The notes: generated from the letters alone by a model not told the origin. 64,000 nt of DNA from Siphonodentalium dalli (GCA_032622095.1 CP136061.1:137659898-137723897), one strand, 5' to 3'; shown: positions 12,081-23,334, counted from the first letter of the stretch. Program-made: numbers and translations.

Positions 12081-12864
12081 CTGAGTTTCAAAAAGACGAG
12101 AATACGGACCAGTGCTGACCAATAATCCCAGCTTACTCGCCTCGAAGCTGGGTAACACATGCGGCTGAATTCTGGTCCCTGGTCTAGACCAGGGTTTCAT
12201 GTAAACTATAGTCTAGACCAGGCCGAAACCACGGTGATCGCCATGTGTTACCCAGCTTCGAGGCGAGTAAGCTGGTATTATCCCATCTAGCGCTGACGAA
12301 GCTGGTTCGAATGCCGACAAGCGCGGATTCGCGATCCACTCTAAGTGAGGATAATCTGATTCGTGTATCTGGGCAAGTTTGTCGGTCCCTTTCCGGGGTC
12401 GGTATTTCTACACACAGCGGAGTGTTTCTCGGTGAATTTACTATCTGCGTAGACTTTCCTCCACCCGTAAAACTGAGAACGTCGTGACATCCGCACCATG
12501 CACCCCTATCCCGTGATCCCCGTCGAACGGCGACGGCATACATATACCGCTATATAACACGGATATAAGCCGCTTTCACATGCTCAAGTTTGGAGACACC
12601 AACACACCAATCTCGATGCAGCGCTCAGCACGCTTTTGTCCATAGATTTTCATCGATTGTCGTTGATTGTACAACAATGCGCCGATCCCCGCTTGCGACC
12701 AGGTGGTTTCGCGAGACCAAGTCCTGACATGGAACACCGTGATTATTAGGGTGGTCTAGACCTGAGACCAGAATTCAGCCGATGGCGATCACCGTGGTTT
12801 CGGCCTGGTCTAGACTATGGTTTACATGAAACCCTGGTCTAGACCAGGGACCAGAATTCGGCCG

Positions 12865-14200
12865 AATGGGTTTGTCGCTGAGGAGCAATTTCACGGTTTG
12901 CGGTGGTAATACTTTATTGGTGGGTTATTTACTCTTGGACATAGTTACTATGTGAAAAATTCAACAGATTCATCTGGATTTAAATTATCTATCTTTGACC
13001 GAAGACTGTTTATTATTCTCCAGTTTTCTGAAGGATCAATGGTTTCAAGATTAGTTAATTTTTCGGAAATGCCATGCTAAAGATTCTATATTTGAATTTT
13101 GTTTGTTTCTTATATGACTTTTTCGCATTAATTTCGATTTGTCATATGACATTTTCTTCATTTCCTCTATAGCACTTTCCATTTATTTCTTCAGCTGTTT
13201 TCACCGATCATCGAACCAGGCTCTCTTCTTCCTCTTTTTATTTTTGTTAACATTAACTCTCTTCGTCGAAGCATTATTGATGTGAGTATCATACTAAGAT
13301 CACGCGTCGCCATATACGAGCTACAAGCATCGCCGAATATTTGTTTGATCTATATTGATTAATTTTATTTTGAATAATATTTTGAGAGAAGGCTGTCTTT
13401 GCCTTAAACACACTCTACGCACACCATTTCGTTGTAACATTAGTCTCCTAAATATATCTTTTTGTTTACAGTGAACAGCTTTAATATAAAATGTACTGAA
13501 AGTTGAGAATGGTCAGAAATGTCAGTTGGAGATTTAATACAGAAATAAGTAATATCGTATAAATATCGTTCATGTATAAATATATAGTCGACTGTGCTCG
13601 CGTTGTTATAACTGTAGCTGGTAAAGGTTCCGAGCGAATCACCAAACTTCCTACCATTTATAATCCGTAATACCGTCGGTTTACATATCGAAAGTAAACT
13701 TTTCCCAAACGTATTGGCTGCTTTATCTTTAGAGTCAAATGTATAGTTTTGAGGATGAGAAATGTAATTTCATCTCATCGTATGCAAGATAATCGGGCCT
13801 CCCTCCTGTTCTGGCATGAAAATCACCTCCCAATATAATTAGTTTATCAAATTCTAAGTTTGTTAAATATCGAAAAAAAAAAAAATATTCGTTTTCCAGT
13901 AACTTGAATTTTTAGGCGGTATGTGTACTGATATAAACATGTTTCTATCCAAGCCAAATATGTTGCCATCAAATGCTACGCTTAGTGCGAAATCTTGATT
14001 GTGATTTATTCCTTTGATGAATTTATGATATTTAACACGGCAGAAAAATGCGATACCACCTCTTACAGTTTTGCCTATACGAGATAGACCAACAGAGTGG
14101 TATCCCGGTATATGTATTGATGCAACATATTTTATTTTCCAGGCCTTGTGGATTCAACGAAGTATAGCATACATTTTTCACATTGGAAGATTGTAAATGT
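12865..14200 (-). pseudogene. Decayed LINE endonuclease (5' part of ORF2)
   Basis: Minus-strand translation, allowing frameshifts, gives an AP-endonuclease-like domain of the kind that opens LINE ORF2. In order from about 14,170 downward: GGIAFF, then FGLDRNMFISVHIPPKNSSY, then LIILGGDFHARTGGRPD (about 13,795-13,845), then TFTSYSYNNASTVDYIFIHE, then SPTDISDHSQLSVHF (about 13,490-13,530). GDFHARTG matches the usual GD(F/M)NARTG box with His replacing the catalytic Asn, and SDHSQL is the usual terminal SDH box. A basic region continues to about 12,900, where the frame meets the inverted composite. No RT remains, so the element is truncated there. It probably belongs with the ORF1 remnant just to the right, in ORF1-then-ORF2 order on the minus strand. 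Confidence 0.8.
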
Positions 14201-14849
14201 ATAGGATACGTCATGTTTGCTCTATCTCGATGGATCACCTAAGACAATTTCCAAAACTTGATACACCGAAAAAAAATTCTTGTTTTGTTTTTTGTTTTTG
14301 TTTTGTTTTGGAATGTGTGAATTACTCTCAACAATATAAAATATTGTTATGTACTTTAAATTTTAGATAAGCCTAGAATTGAAATAATCGATCATAGATG
14401 AGATTAGATTTTGAACATAAAACGTTTTTGCATTAGGTTGTCAAAACCAATTTAATTCAACCTATACGGATTTTATAATTATGCACACGCCTATGCAGTA
14501 TGTGTAGCGACAATCAACTATTGTAACGCAATATCAACATGTATATTATGTAATGATTCTAACAGTTTAAAACTTTCCCACAGATGACATCTGAAAATTT
14601 AAGAAGTTGGTTTGTAAACGTATTTCATCTCATTTTGTAAATCTGAGTCACCACTGATATTCTGGTGCGAATTACTTGCAGGTATTCTAATAATTGTCTG
14701 TCTTAGTGGCTGACGTTCGCTGTTGAACATCTATTCGGACCTCGGGCGATAGTACCGCATACCATTCACATTAACATTCTTTACCACGTGTCTTCCTACC
14801 TGTCCTGTATATCGCATTCCTTCTGGTACCCATACGAATCACACCGCTG
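14201..14849. other. Non-coding between two LINE remnants
   Basis: Contains a T/G low-complexity patch (about 14,278-14,312). It probably corresponds to the decayed ORF1-ORF2 junction, but no motif can be assigned. Confidence 0.4.
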
Positions 14850-16640
14850 TCAGCTGTTTCTCCAGTCTGTGACATATTTAATATTTGAGCCAATACTCTG
14901 TCCCCCTCTAGCTCGTGTGCCAATTACCCCAAATAAAGATTGCTTTTGATTAATGTCAACGAATCCCGGTGTATTGTCCGCGAACATACCATTTTCTTCT
15001 CGACACACCTCTCGGTAGCATTCATTTGTTTCCTCAACTAGATGATTGATATAGCTTGAATGCAAAGTTGGCAGGATTGATGAGAAGCGTATATCGGCAA
15101 CTGAGAGCTTATCTTTAATTTTATGAATGAGTTCCGTAATTTCTGACTTTTTTGTGTGAATATTATTTCGGCAGCTATTAATGTCAATATGCAGTTACTT
15201 TGCGAACATTTCTGAATTTCGTTGCATTGTCATTCTTCAACCACCCAATGAGTCCTCCGATTCTGTGACCAGGACGAAATTCAATGTTAATTTTCGTTTT
15301 CAACTCTCATTTGATCAGAATTGAGTTTCCTCAAACACGAATCGCCGAGTATCAGGTGAAAAGGCTGGTCCAGTTCATTACGATTCACAAGATTTTGAGA
15401 AATTGCAGAGCCATCAGTCTCGTTAATCACATCACTGTCATCAGAGAAATCTGCTTCACATTCATAAAGAATTGACACCAATGATTCCTTGTGTTCAGCT
15501 AGCACATCATATTTTTTTGCAATTGGAATTTTGTGTTCAATCACAGTCTCTGTCGTCGTCCGATTTTCAGCCACATCCACACTCTTAACGGTTAACGGCT
15601 TAATTCCCGCATTGATCGAAGGTGTTTCCGTTGTGGCGTCCGAGACAGAATTTCTTCAAGAATCACAATCTCGATCCTTCCGTTACTTGTTCAGGAAAGG
15701 GAACTGATTCGCGAGCCTGCCATTGTGCTTTCGTAACTCTTTAGATTCCTGCTCTAATTTAGAGATCTTCTCACCAAGCTCAGATTTTATGCTTTCAAAT
15801 CGCTTACTTATCTTCAGTTCCAATTCTGCAGTGTTTGCGCATTGATGTTGTGAAGTCATTTCGCTACGAATATCATTAATGGTTTGATGAAAATAGTCGT
15901 TCATTTCGATCCCATCCAGATTACTTTCTTCCATCATCATATGTAGCTCATCAACAGACCGTCTTAGCGTTGTGGTAGATATGTAGTCTCCAATAAATTT
16001 CCGAGCCTTTTGATTAACAGTCACACGGACTCACACCATGTTTCCGTTTTGGAGTAACAGACAGGACAGATTTACATTGTTTTTGTCAATATCAACGGAT
16101 GTCACATTTATTTCTTTGCTACTTTCAATATTCGATGTGACCTGTGAAGTTTGGTTTTGAATAACATCTTCATGTTCAGGATAATTTATTACAGGTTGAT
16201 CATTCCCCGTTTCAGCGTTTTCATATTGTTTGTCGAGAACGGAATCCAGATTTTTAAGAATGTCCTTATTAATTCCGAATCAAATCCTGACTTGTAAACA
16301 ACAGGCAAAATGTGTTTTAGCCACCAAGACACATTCTCTTTTGTTCCTTGCATTATAATTTTTTTTAGTGTCCGAATGAATTGAATAGTGACTCGCCGGG
16401 CTTTGGTTTTCCCGGGTACATTCACAATGTCCTCGAATAAATTTCTATCTTTATCACTTGCACATCTCCATATCATACCACATTTCTCGATAAATTGTTT
16501 ATTAGTCCAATATTTTCCCTGATACCTTTTTTGTAACATTGTAACATTCAAAACGGTTTGTATCTATTTCCAATGTTATGTATTTACCTTTGTTTTTAAC
16601 TTCAATTTTCTCAAAAGTGTCCACCATTCCGTCTGTTTCT
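14850..16640 (-). pseudogene. Decayed LINE ORF1 with coiled coil and SGNH-like domain
   Basis: The minus strand reads, in pieces: an N-terminal module (16,551-16,189; YWTNKQFIEKCGMIWRCASD and KTKARRVTIQFIRTLKKI), a 113-codon coiled-coil segment (16,024-15,683; ISKRFESIKSELGEKISKLE), and an SGNH-hydrolase-like domain. The SGNH part has the nucleophile box LILGDSCLRKLN (codons for GDS near 15,338-15,346). It then has a degenerate equivalent of GxND reading SCRNNI near 15,165, and SSILPTL. A possible terminal His block is heavily decayed near 14,900. SGNH/esterase domains occur in ORF1 of some LINE clades, which fits the endonuclease remnant downstream. At least three frameshifts separate the pieces. 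The left breakpoint of the 10-kb duplication (15,017) cuts this gene within the SGNH part. Confidence 0.7.
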
Positions 16641-18307
16641 TTTTCCTGCTTTCTTCACATCCAGCGAATAGTCCCTCTCGTGTGATACGATGAAATTATC
16701 TTCAATAACATCCATTTTATTACATTATACTGTAGTTCCTGTCGCCGGTGATCCGCGAAGTTTATTTGGTAGATTTCCATCAAATTTCAATATACAGATA
16801 TATAGAGAAAATCCACGGAGCAATTTCCGTTCGTGCCTATCACGACGCGATGTTATGACTTATAAAATATAAGAATATTAGCCAAAATATAGCCAACAAT
16901 AAAAATGGCAAGAACTTATGTAGAATAAATGATAGAAAAATAGTTCTTTCTCCATTTTTGGTCGCCATTTTGGCCGCCATCTTTCCAAAACATAGCATAT
17001 TATTAGTACGCCACACACGTGTAAACGTCCCTATATATTCACGCGAAATTATTTCTAGAATTCAGATACTCATGTGCCTATTCTAAAAAAATAATACCGA
17101 CCATATTCGACGTCATCTTGACTGGTGTCTACTAAGTCACCATTTGTTCAATATAACATTTATATGTCACAATGAACAACTGAGTGGGGTATGTTACATT
17201 CTTGGGTGGTTCTCAGTTCATTGTATCGGCTTCGGCACTAAGTGTGCGATCGAATAAATAACGATGAAAAGTAAGTTTATGTTCGATTTTTTTTGTCATA
17301 TTCAGAGGAAATCAGAGTCTGCTGAGAACGTTTGCTAGTCATCAATATAATTAGAAACACTTGTCAGCTGATAACTAAGTGAAACACAGATTATGCGACG
17401 TCCTTAACACGTGGAACAAACGTCGCACTGCCGATGACTCGAATTCGAGTCGGCAGAATTGTTTCAAATAAATGCGAGTAGACGCAATACCGACGAATAA
17501 TTATTGTGTGCAAGACAACGACTAATTGGTGATGCGTCTGAAACTCTGAAATCCGCGTTTGAAATTAACGCATCTCTGTCGACTCGATTTTAATATCGGA
17601 GAAATGCAATCGAGCTGCATAATGATATTCTAATGAGAGAATTCCAGCTGAAACTGCAAAAATAAACAAAACAACAAAGAGCGTGATGTAATTGGGTGGT
17701 ACAATGTATACCCAATCAAACATGCGTTTGTTTTAGGACGAAAGTTAAATGCTATTACACATATGGCTCATTTATTTTACTATCTATGCACAAGAACCTT
17801 TAAAATTGGACAAAAGCTCTCCAAATTGGCATATTTATTTAGGAAAATAGTCAATACTAAGGATTCATAGGATCATAAGTTGATTTTCTTCACCATTTGT
17901 TGGGCAGTTCATTCACAGTGCGTTTAACAATGTGTACTTAAATGGATATATTTACATACTAAGTGTTGTCATCACTAAATCCAGCATTCTGATTGGTCGG
18001 AGCCCACGTGGCTAGTTGCAGTTATTTCTCGGTGAATGCGCAACAGCTCATAACAACATCGATACGTCAGCTCATAACAACATCGATACGTCATTTGGGT
18101 CTGGAAAGACGAACGCGTAATGTTTTGGGCGCATTTGGATTCGCGCAGGATTGACTTAATAAATCATCGGGTTTCAATTGTTCCTGTTAACTTTAACTTT
18201 TGCCAAGGGTGCTATGGGTTATTTTGGGCTGGTTTTGTCACGATACACTTTTCGATTTAAATACATTTACAAAAGTGGCTTTTTCGCTAAATGTATATAA
18301 ATATAAG
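16641..18307. other. Non-coding part of unit 1
   Basis: Short notes only. GCCATTTTGGCCGCCATCTT near 16,963 is a YY1-like word that recurs in other repeats here. A near-perfect palindrome around ACTCGAATTCGAGT lies at about 17,437. A 26-bp direct repeat (GCTCATAACAACATCGATAC) occurs twice at 18,048-18,103. No gene was recognised. The same content is at 26,797-28,463. Confidence 0.5.
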
Positions 18308-18450
18308 GATTAACTGTCATGTGGACTGTTTTTATGGAGATGTAACAGTGAGGTAAGTGGTCATAACTTGTATGTTCGGGTTTTACACAAGTTATGACCA
18401 CTTACCTCACGATTACATCTCCATAAAAACAGTCCACATGACAGTTAATC
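18308..18450. mobile_element. Foldback hairpin, unit 1
   Basis: Arms of about 63 bp are near-perfect complements. The left arm starts GATTAACTGTCATGTGGACT and the right ends with its complement; the loop is about 13 bp (TGTTCGGGTTTTA). In unit 2 the palindrome extends further outward (AAGGATTAAC/GTTAATCCTT). In unit 1, A at 18,451 breaks it, so unit 1 carries the derived base. Confidence 0.85.
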
Positions 18451-18756
18451 ATTATATGAGACAGACAGTGCATATGGATATCAATTTATTGAGTTGTGCG
18501 TATATGACCTCATATATGGCATTTCATTATGCAGTGCTGTGCCACAGGCAAATTTATAACATTGTCCGTACAATGGAACACACATTTTGTTTAAGAATAT
18601 TTCTGTCTTCTCAATCATTAATGCACAAAGTAATCATCTTCTGTGCACAATTAATCTAGAGATGAAATAACTAAAACAACAAGAAATCCCTTTATTTTTC
18701 TCTAGTTTTTAAAATATTAGCCATAACGTATTGATTTTAGCTAATTCTGATAAATT

Positions 18757-19010
18757 GAGACACAATATTAGATAAACTCCCAATTTTGGAGGCACATAAC
18801 TCGAAAAATACTCAACGGACATAGGAAAGGTTTTCTGTTCTATAACTCAGGATTGTGTACTATAGAAAATGGATATGAAAATGGAAGGGATTGTCACGGT
18901 GAAATTAAGTTCTTTTAGGAATATCCTTGAAAAAAAGACATAAATTGAGTATTTTACAAAAGTTTGACAAATTTAATTCACCAATTTCGCATTTCTTGAC
19001 CCTTTTTCAT
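18757..19010 (+). repeat. Dispersed repeat D, unit 1
   Basis: Matches the reverse complement of 9,175-9,430, including GGAGGCACATAACTCGAAAA. Confidence 0.6.
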
Positions 19011-19131
19011 TTTTTGTATTTTGTTTATGATGGGTTAATGTACTTATTCCCACTGGTAAACATTGTGTTGCAATTAGTTTGAGGTGAAACCATACTGCAC
19101 TGGACATAATATGTCCATGTATGTTGATTAA

Positions 19132-19625
19132 AGGCACGTGAGGCCTTAGTTGTCGAAAATATTCATATTTGTTCCAATCACCGTAAACAGAAAATCATTA
19201 AAACGCATACGGTTTCGTTCATATATACCATGACCATCGCGTAAACAGCATGTTATCATAAAGATTTACTATATTTTACCTAAGCAAGAGCCTGATTGTG
19301 TTACAGAAGACAGCACAATGCTGCTGGCTAATCACACACAAATGGCATAAACGCTCTTTGTTCGTTCCATATCAGGAATTCACCAACAAAGAACGCTCTT
19401 TATGTTTACCATCATAATATAAACAAACACCAGAAAAGTAAATTTTTATGATTTTGTTTACATAACAATGGTCAAAGATATGACAATAACATACTGTTTA
19501 AGCGATATTTCTTATTTGTATACGGACAAAGTCTGTCTACATTTTGTTGTTCTTTCTGTTTGTGGCGGTTTTTGACGGGTGGAAATATTTTCACAGGATA
19601 CCCACCGCCAAGGCCAACCGTACCT
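19132..19625 (+). mobile_element. TTAA-type MITE, family F1, unit 1
   Basis: Flanked by TTAA at 19,128-19,131 and 19,626-19,629. The ends are AGGCACGTGAGGCCTTAG and, on the other strand, AGGTACGGTTGGCCTTGG, an imperfect inverted repeat of about 18 bp. The interior has an inverted AAAGAGCGTT / AACGCTCTTT pair around 19,360-19,400. A TTAA duplication with short inverted ends is typical of piggyBac-type non-autonomous elements; no transposase is encoded. Confidence 0.8.
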
Positions 19626-20393
19626 TTAATCACTTGTCAATTTATTTCAAGTTCGAACATTGGTTTGGTTCGATGAAAATTGTTATGCCCCTTGTATTGA
19701 CTCAGAATTTATTTATTTTTGGTGTTAAACAAATTAACTGGAAGGCCAATCGGAATCGGTCGATATTTGGGTTTTATGTTTATAATCGGCATCGGCAAAA
19801 AATTACCCCCTGCCGTTCCGATTAGGTTCCGATTGTTTTCTTTTTTCCAGCAAAGCGAATAAACAGTAATTCTAATTCACTCATTCAGCCTCCAAGCAGG
19901 TAAATCAAATTTCGGCGACGCTGATATTAATCTTAGTTGAATATATTGTCGGTTTATTTTATACGTTGTGTCTAGGATTTCGAGCCTGCATGAGATACTC
20001 TTCCATTAGCAACACATATATGGTCATAACACGTTAAAATCCAACACCGGTCTTCTCAAACGTCAAACTATAAACGCCTTCAATAAATCACAAGTTATGG
20101 AATAAATGTTGCGATCATTTTATCCAATCGATCAAAACGGCATTTCTGTTCAGGGATATCAAAGACGGAAGCCGGGTGTAGTTGATATACGTGAATCTTG
20201 GACGCATTTATTAAAACCGGAAACCAATTTTAAATGTTATCGACAAACGATCACACCACATTGGAGTATCGTCGTGAAGCTAATTGAAATAAATTCTAGC
20301 TGTTTCCTTCTGTAATGGCCGATGACGGTCTTCTGTGTCAGCAACTAATGCGGACACGATTGGATAGCGAAATACATGCACTTTACGCTTGGC

Positions 20394-20476
20394 ACACATA
20401 CCTTCGTATTATCGTATGCGTAAAACGTATGCGAATTAACGCACGAAAATGATACGATAATAACGCAGGTATGTGT
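20394..20476. repeat. Imperfect inverted repeat beside the CTTAAG element, unit 1
   Basis: CACACATACCTTCGTATTAT on the left is mirrored by ATAATAACGCAGGTATGTGT on the right, with ATACGTTTTACGCATACG-type inner pairing. It ends a few bases before the ACCACG target site of the next element. Same structure at 30,550-30,632. Confidence 0.55.
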
Positions 20477-20486
20477 ACCTACCACG

Positions 20487-21903
20487 TATGGCAAGCCAAC
20501 CGCTATTTAATATTAATTTTACTTAAGTAAAAATAAAATTACACTTTATTTTACATAAGGGAAATAAAATGTCATTTTATTTCACTTAAGTGAAATAACG
20601 GTCATTTTTTTATTTTATTTAAGTAAAAAACAATTTTACTTAAGTAAAATTAACCATGTTTGAACTTAAGTAGAATTCTTTTTTACTTAAGTAAAATAAA
20701 AAAAATGACCTTTATTTTTCTTAAGTAAAAAATAATTCTACTTAAGTAAAATAATACGTTAATTTTACTTAAGTAAAATAAATGACATCTATCGATGACC
20801 GGTAGATGGCGTTTATTTCACTTAAGTGAAATAAAGCGCCCACTATGGGAGTCATCTTGCAAACTAATAATTGCTCCCTTGGCACGTACGCCGGAGGTGC
20901 TGTTCATGTTCGTGAGAAAGTTATCTCCCGTTGTGTATTATAAATGGCGGATTTCTTCCATTTACTAATAATAGGCCTAACGTATTTACATAATTATGGC
21001 AGATTCAGTCGATACAACACTGGACTCAATTTCCAGGGTTATACGAGAGACTGATAGAATATTCTCTGAAGGGGATATAGGAGATTTGCATCGCACGGAG
21101 ATCAGAATACGTACCGCTGTTGTCAAAAAACTTCTAACCTGACAACTCGAGGGAACTATAACCAATACATATATTTCCCCCAGTGCGATGTAATACGAGA
21201 GCACCTAGAGACTAGAATAAATTCGCCAACTGCATGTACCAGCATAATAAGCATCAAACAACACAAACGCATCACAGATTTTAGCAGTTTTCTCTGATTA
21301 TTTATGTACTGGCAGTGGGTGTGGAATGTTTTCAATTTTATTGCATGAGGTTGATGCTATAAGCTGTCATCTATATATCATAAAACAATCGCTGTCCTTA
21401 TAACAAGGTAACCTGTGGTTTGGTGGGATTTGGCGATGGTCTCTAAACTGATTGGGGGAAAATCATTAATAACTCTTAACATTCGGTTGCACTTTATTTT
21501 ACTGAAGTAAAATAAATGACATCTATCTATGACCGGTAGATGGCGTTTATTTCACTTAAGTGAAATAAACCCAAATGTTCATTTATTTTACTTAAGTAAA
21601 AAAGAATTTTACTTAAGTTGAATAAAAACTGTTTTATTTCACTTAAGTAAAATTCTTTTTTACTTAAATAAAATATAAAAAGGGCATAACATAATGGTAA
21701 TTTTATTTCACTTAAGTAAAATTAGTGTGCGTTTTAATTTTACTTAAGTAAAATAAAATGTCATTTTATTTTACTTAAGTAAAATAAAACCATGTAGATT
21801 GCGCTTTATTTCACTTGTCATTTTATTTCACTTAAGTGAAATAAAGTGTCATTTTATTTTACTTAAGTAAAATTAATATTAAATAGCGGTTTGGTTTGCC
21901 ATA
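20487..21903. mobile_element. 1.4-kb element with CTTAAG-palindrome arrays and 6-bp TSD, unit 1
   Basis: It begins TATGGCAAGCCAACCGCTAT and ends with the complement of TATGGCAAACCAAACCGCT, and both flanks carry ACCACG (20,481-20,486 and 21,904-21,909). Inside each end lies an array of palindromes TTTTACTTAAGTAAAA or TTTCACTTAAGTGAAA, about nine intact copies on the left (20,508-20,840) and nine on the right (21,530-21,880). A roughly 60-bp direct repeat containing GACCGGTAGATGGCG occurs in both arms (about 20,779 and 21,509). The unique centre (20,840-21,490) holds one short ORF. No transposase was recognised, so it is probably non-autonomous. The 6-bp TSD and TATGG terminus match the large element at 35,644. 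Confidence 0.8.
20996..21142 (+). CDS. Short ORF in the centre of the CTTAAG element, unit 1
   Basis: A 48-codon frame starts at ATG (MADSVDTTLDSISRVIRETD) and ends KKLLT before TGA. It is charged and looks helical, with no recognised domain. It lies in the only unique part of the element. It could be a captured exon, the remnant of the autonomous element's first exon, or chance. There is no clear donor site at its end. Confidence 0.25.
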   Translation: MADSVDTTLDSISRVIRETDRIFSEGDIGDLHRTEIRIRTAVVKKLLT

Positions 21904-22218
21904 ACCACGTGCGTGGCGAATCATTTCTCCAAGATGTCTTCATCGTGTGGTGAGGCTTCATCAAGAAAAAGAATAGAAGAATTTGGGAGCATCCTATTGC
22001 TAAGACACGGAAAGATCAAGGAGTCTTTCAGAACCTATCCTTCCAGATATAATAACAAATTATATATGTCGAAGCACATGGGTGAAATCGGGATCGATTT
22101 GGCTTGAGGGACATCTCAATGTACCATTCCGATCGACACATTTCGATAATAACTGAGAATTTGATCACGCTCACTGAGTTAAGCAAATATAAAGCAATGA
22201 GCGCGTGCCTCCATAACT

Positions 22219-22221
<3 letters not shown>

Positions 22222-22256
<35 letters not shown>

Positions 22257-22596
22257 CATACAGCTTCGCGCATGCGCAGACCAGATATCGGAAACGGGTG
22301 GAGCTACCGACTTGAAATTTGGTATGTGAATGTATCTTGCCCCGGATACGAATTTTATCGGGTCGCCGAGCCCGTGCGACGCAAACTTCGCGCATGCGCA
22401 GACCAGATCTCGGAAACGGGTGGAGCTATCGACTTGAAATTTGGTATGTGAATGTATCTTGCCCCGGATACGAATTTTTTCGGGTCGCCGAGCCCGTGCG
22501 ACGCCAGCTTCGCGCATGCGCAGACCAGATCTCGGAAACGGGTAGAGCTATCGACTTGAAATTTGGTTTTTTAACAACGTCGGGCTCATCGGCTAG
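22222..22596 (+). mobile_element. Helitron-like element 1 (5' truncated), unit 1
   Basis: Starts in a (TA)n tract, then carries three 122-bp core repeats (GCGCATGCGC at 22,268, 22,390 and 22,512). It ends ACGTCGGGCTCATCGGCTAG. The 5' terminus seen in the next copies is replaced by the microsatellite. The end CTAG fits the CTRR rule for Helitron 3' ends. Confidence 0.65.
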
Positions 22597-23096
22597 TCTC
22601 ATATATTTTGAAGACCTCTGTATGTTTGTCTGTCTGTATGTCTGTCATTTATACAAATCTACGATTCTCGACCGATCGGGACGAAACTTGGTACGTGTGT
22701 GTAGTTTGACCAGGCGGTCGACGTTGTCGTATTGGCGAGTCCGTGTGGCGCCCGCTTCGCGCATGCGCAGACGAGATCTCGGAAATGGGTGGAGCTATCG
22801 ACTTGAAATTTGCTATGTGAATGTATCTTGCCCCGGATACCAATTTTATCGGGTCGCCGAGCCCGTGCGACGCAAGCTTCGCGCATGCGCAGACCAGATC
22901 TCGGAAACGGGTGGAGCTATCGACTTGAAATTTGCTATGTGAATGTGTCTTGCCCCGGATACGAATTTTATCGGGTCGCCGAGCCCGTGCGACGCCCGCT
23001 TCGCGCATGCGCAGACCAGATCTCGGAAACGGATGGAGCTATCGACTTGAAATATGGTTGTTGAATAGCCCGGACAACGTCGGGCTCATCGGCTAG
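22597..23096 (+). mobile_element. Helitron-like element 2 (complete), unit 1
   Basis: Begins TCTCATATATTTTGAAGACC directly after the previous CTAG. A CTGT-rich leader and a region with GACCGATCGGGACGAAACTT follow, then three 122-bp cores (GCGCATGCGC at 22,759, 22,881 and 23,003). Near the 3' end AGCCCGGACAACGTCGGGCT (23,067-23,086) can form a hairpin (AGCCC/GGGCT plus GAC/GTC, AAC loop). CTAG closes at 23,093-23,096. A TC start, a 3' hairpin and a CTRR end are the structural signature of Helitrons. No Rep/helicase is encoded, so it is non-autonomous, resembling the tandem-core Pearl-type elements of bivalves. Confidence 0.75.
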
Positions 23097-23334
23097 TCTC
23101 ATATATATTTTGAAGACCTCTGTCTGTCTGTATGTTTGTCTGTCATTTATACAAATCTACGATTCTCGACCGATCGGGACGAAACTTGGTACGTGTGTGT
23201 AGTTTGACCAGGCGGTCGTCGTTGTCGTATTGGCGAGCCCGTGCGACGCCCGTGCAGCGCATGCGCAGACGAGATCTCGGAAACGGGTGGAGCTATCGAC
23301 TTGAAATTTGGTTTTTGAATAGCTCATCGGCTAG
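23097..23334 (+). mobile_element. Helitron-like element 3 (one core), unit 1
   Basis: Begins TCTCATATATATTTTGAAGA immediately after element 2, has a single core (GCGCATGCGC at 23,257), lacks most of the 3' hairpin, and ends TCATCGGCTAG at 23,334. Confidence 0.7.

Larger units (their letters stand above)
10203..12864. mobile_element. Nested inverted-repeat composite
   Basis: A segment of roughly 540 bp at 10,203-10,710 (starting ATCGGCTGAATTCTGGTCTC) recurs in inverted orientation at about 12,290-12,785, giving a fold-back structure with about 1.5 kb between the arms. Around the right arm lies a second pair of inverted repeats of about 83 bp (12,163-12,245 and 12,783-12,864, both with GGTCTAGACCAGG and CACGGTGATCGCCA). 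A third inverted pair (12,120-12,160 and 12,243-12,285) is centred on TTCGAGGCGAGTAAGCTGG. Reading frames up to 119 codons inside are not conserved between arms. No transposase motif was seen, and I could not settle target duplications. Confidence 0.65.

Noticed and set aside
12300-12330. GGTTCGAATGCCGAC as a tRNA T-arm/B-box
   Set aside because: No matching A-box, acceptor stem or cloverleaf could be built around it on either strand.
10423-12543. ORFs sharing FTGGGKST and NTD/PRYT-like words in both arms of the inverted composite
   Set aside because: GGGKST looks like a P-loop, but the surrounding frame is not conserved between the arms and has stops, so a nucleotide-binding protein is not supported.
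18357-18659. 100-codon ORF spanning the hairpin
   Set aside because: Its first third is one arm of the foldback. The only difference between the two units is a His/Pro change that follows from the palindrome mutation.
20508-21880. Palindromic arrays as a CRISPR-like or bacterial operator cluster
   Set aside because: Spacing is irregular, they sit inside a TIR element with a TSD, and the surrounding DNA is eukaryotic.
21913-22107. 64-codon ORF next to the CTTAAG element
   Set aside because: No motif, start context or splice signal; present twice only because of the 10-kb duplication.
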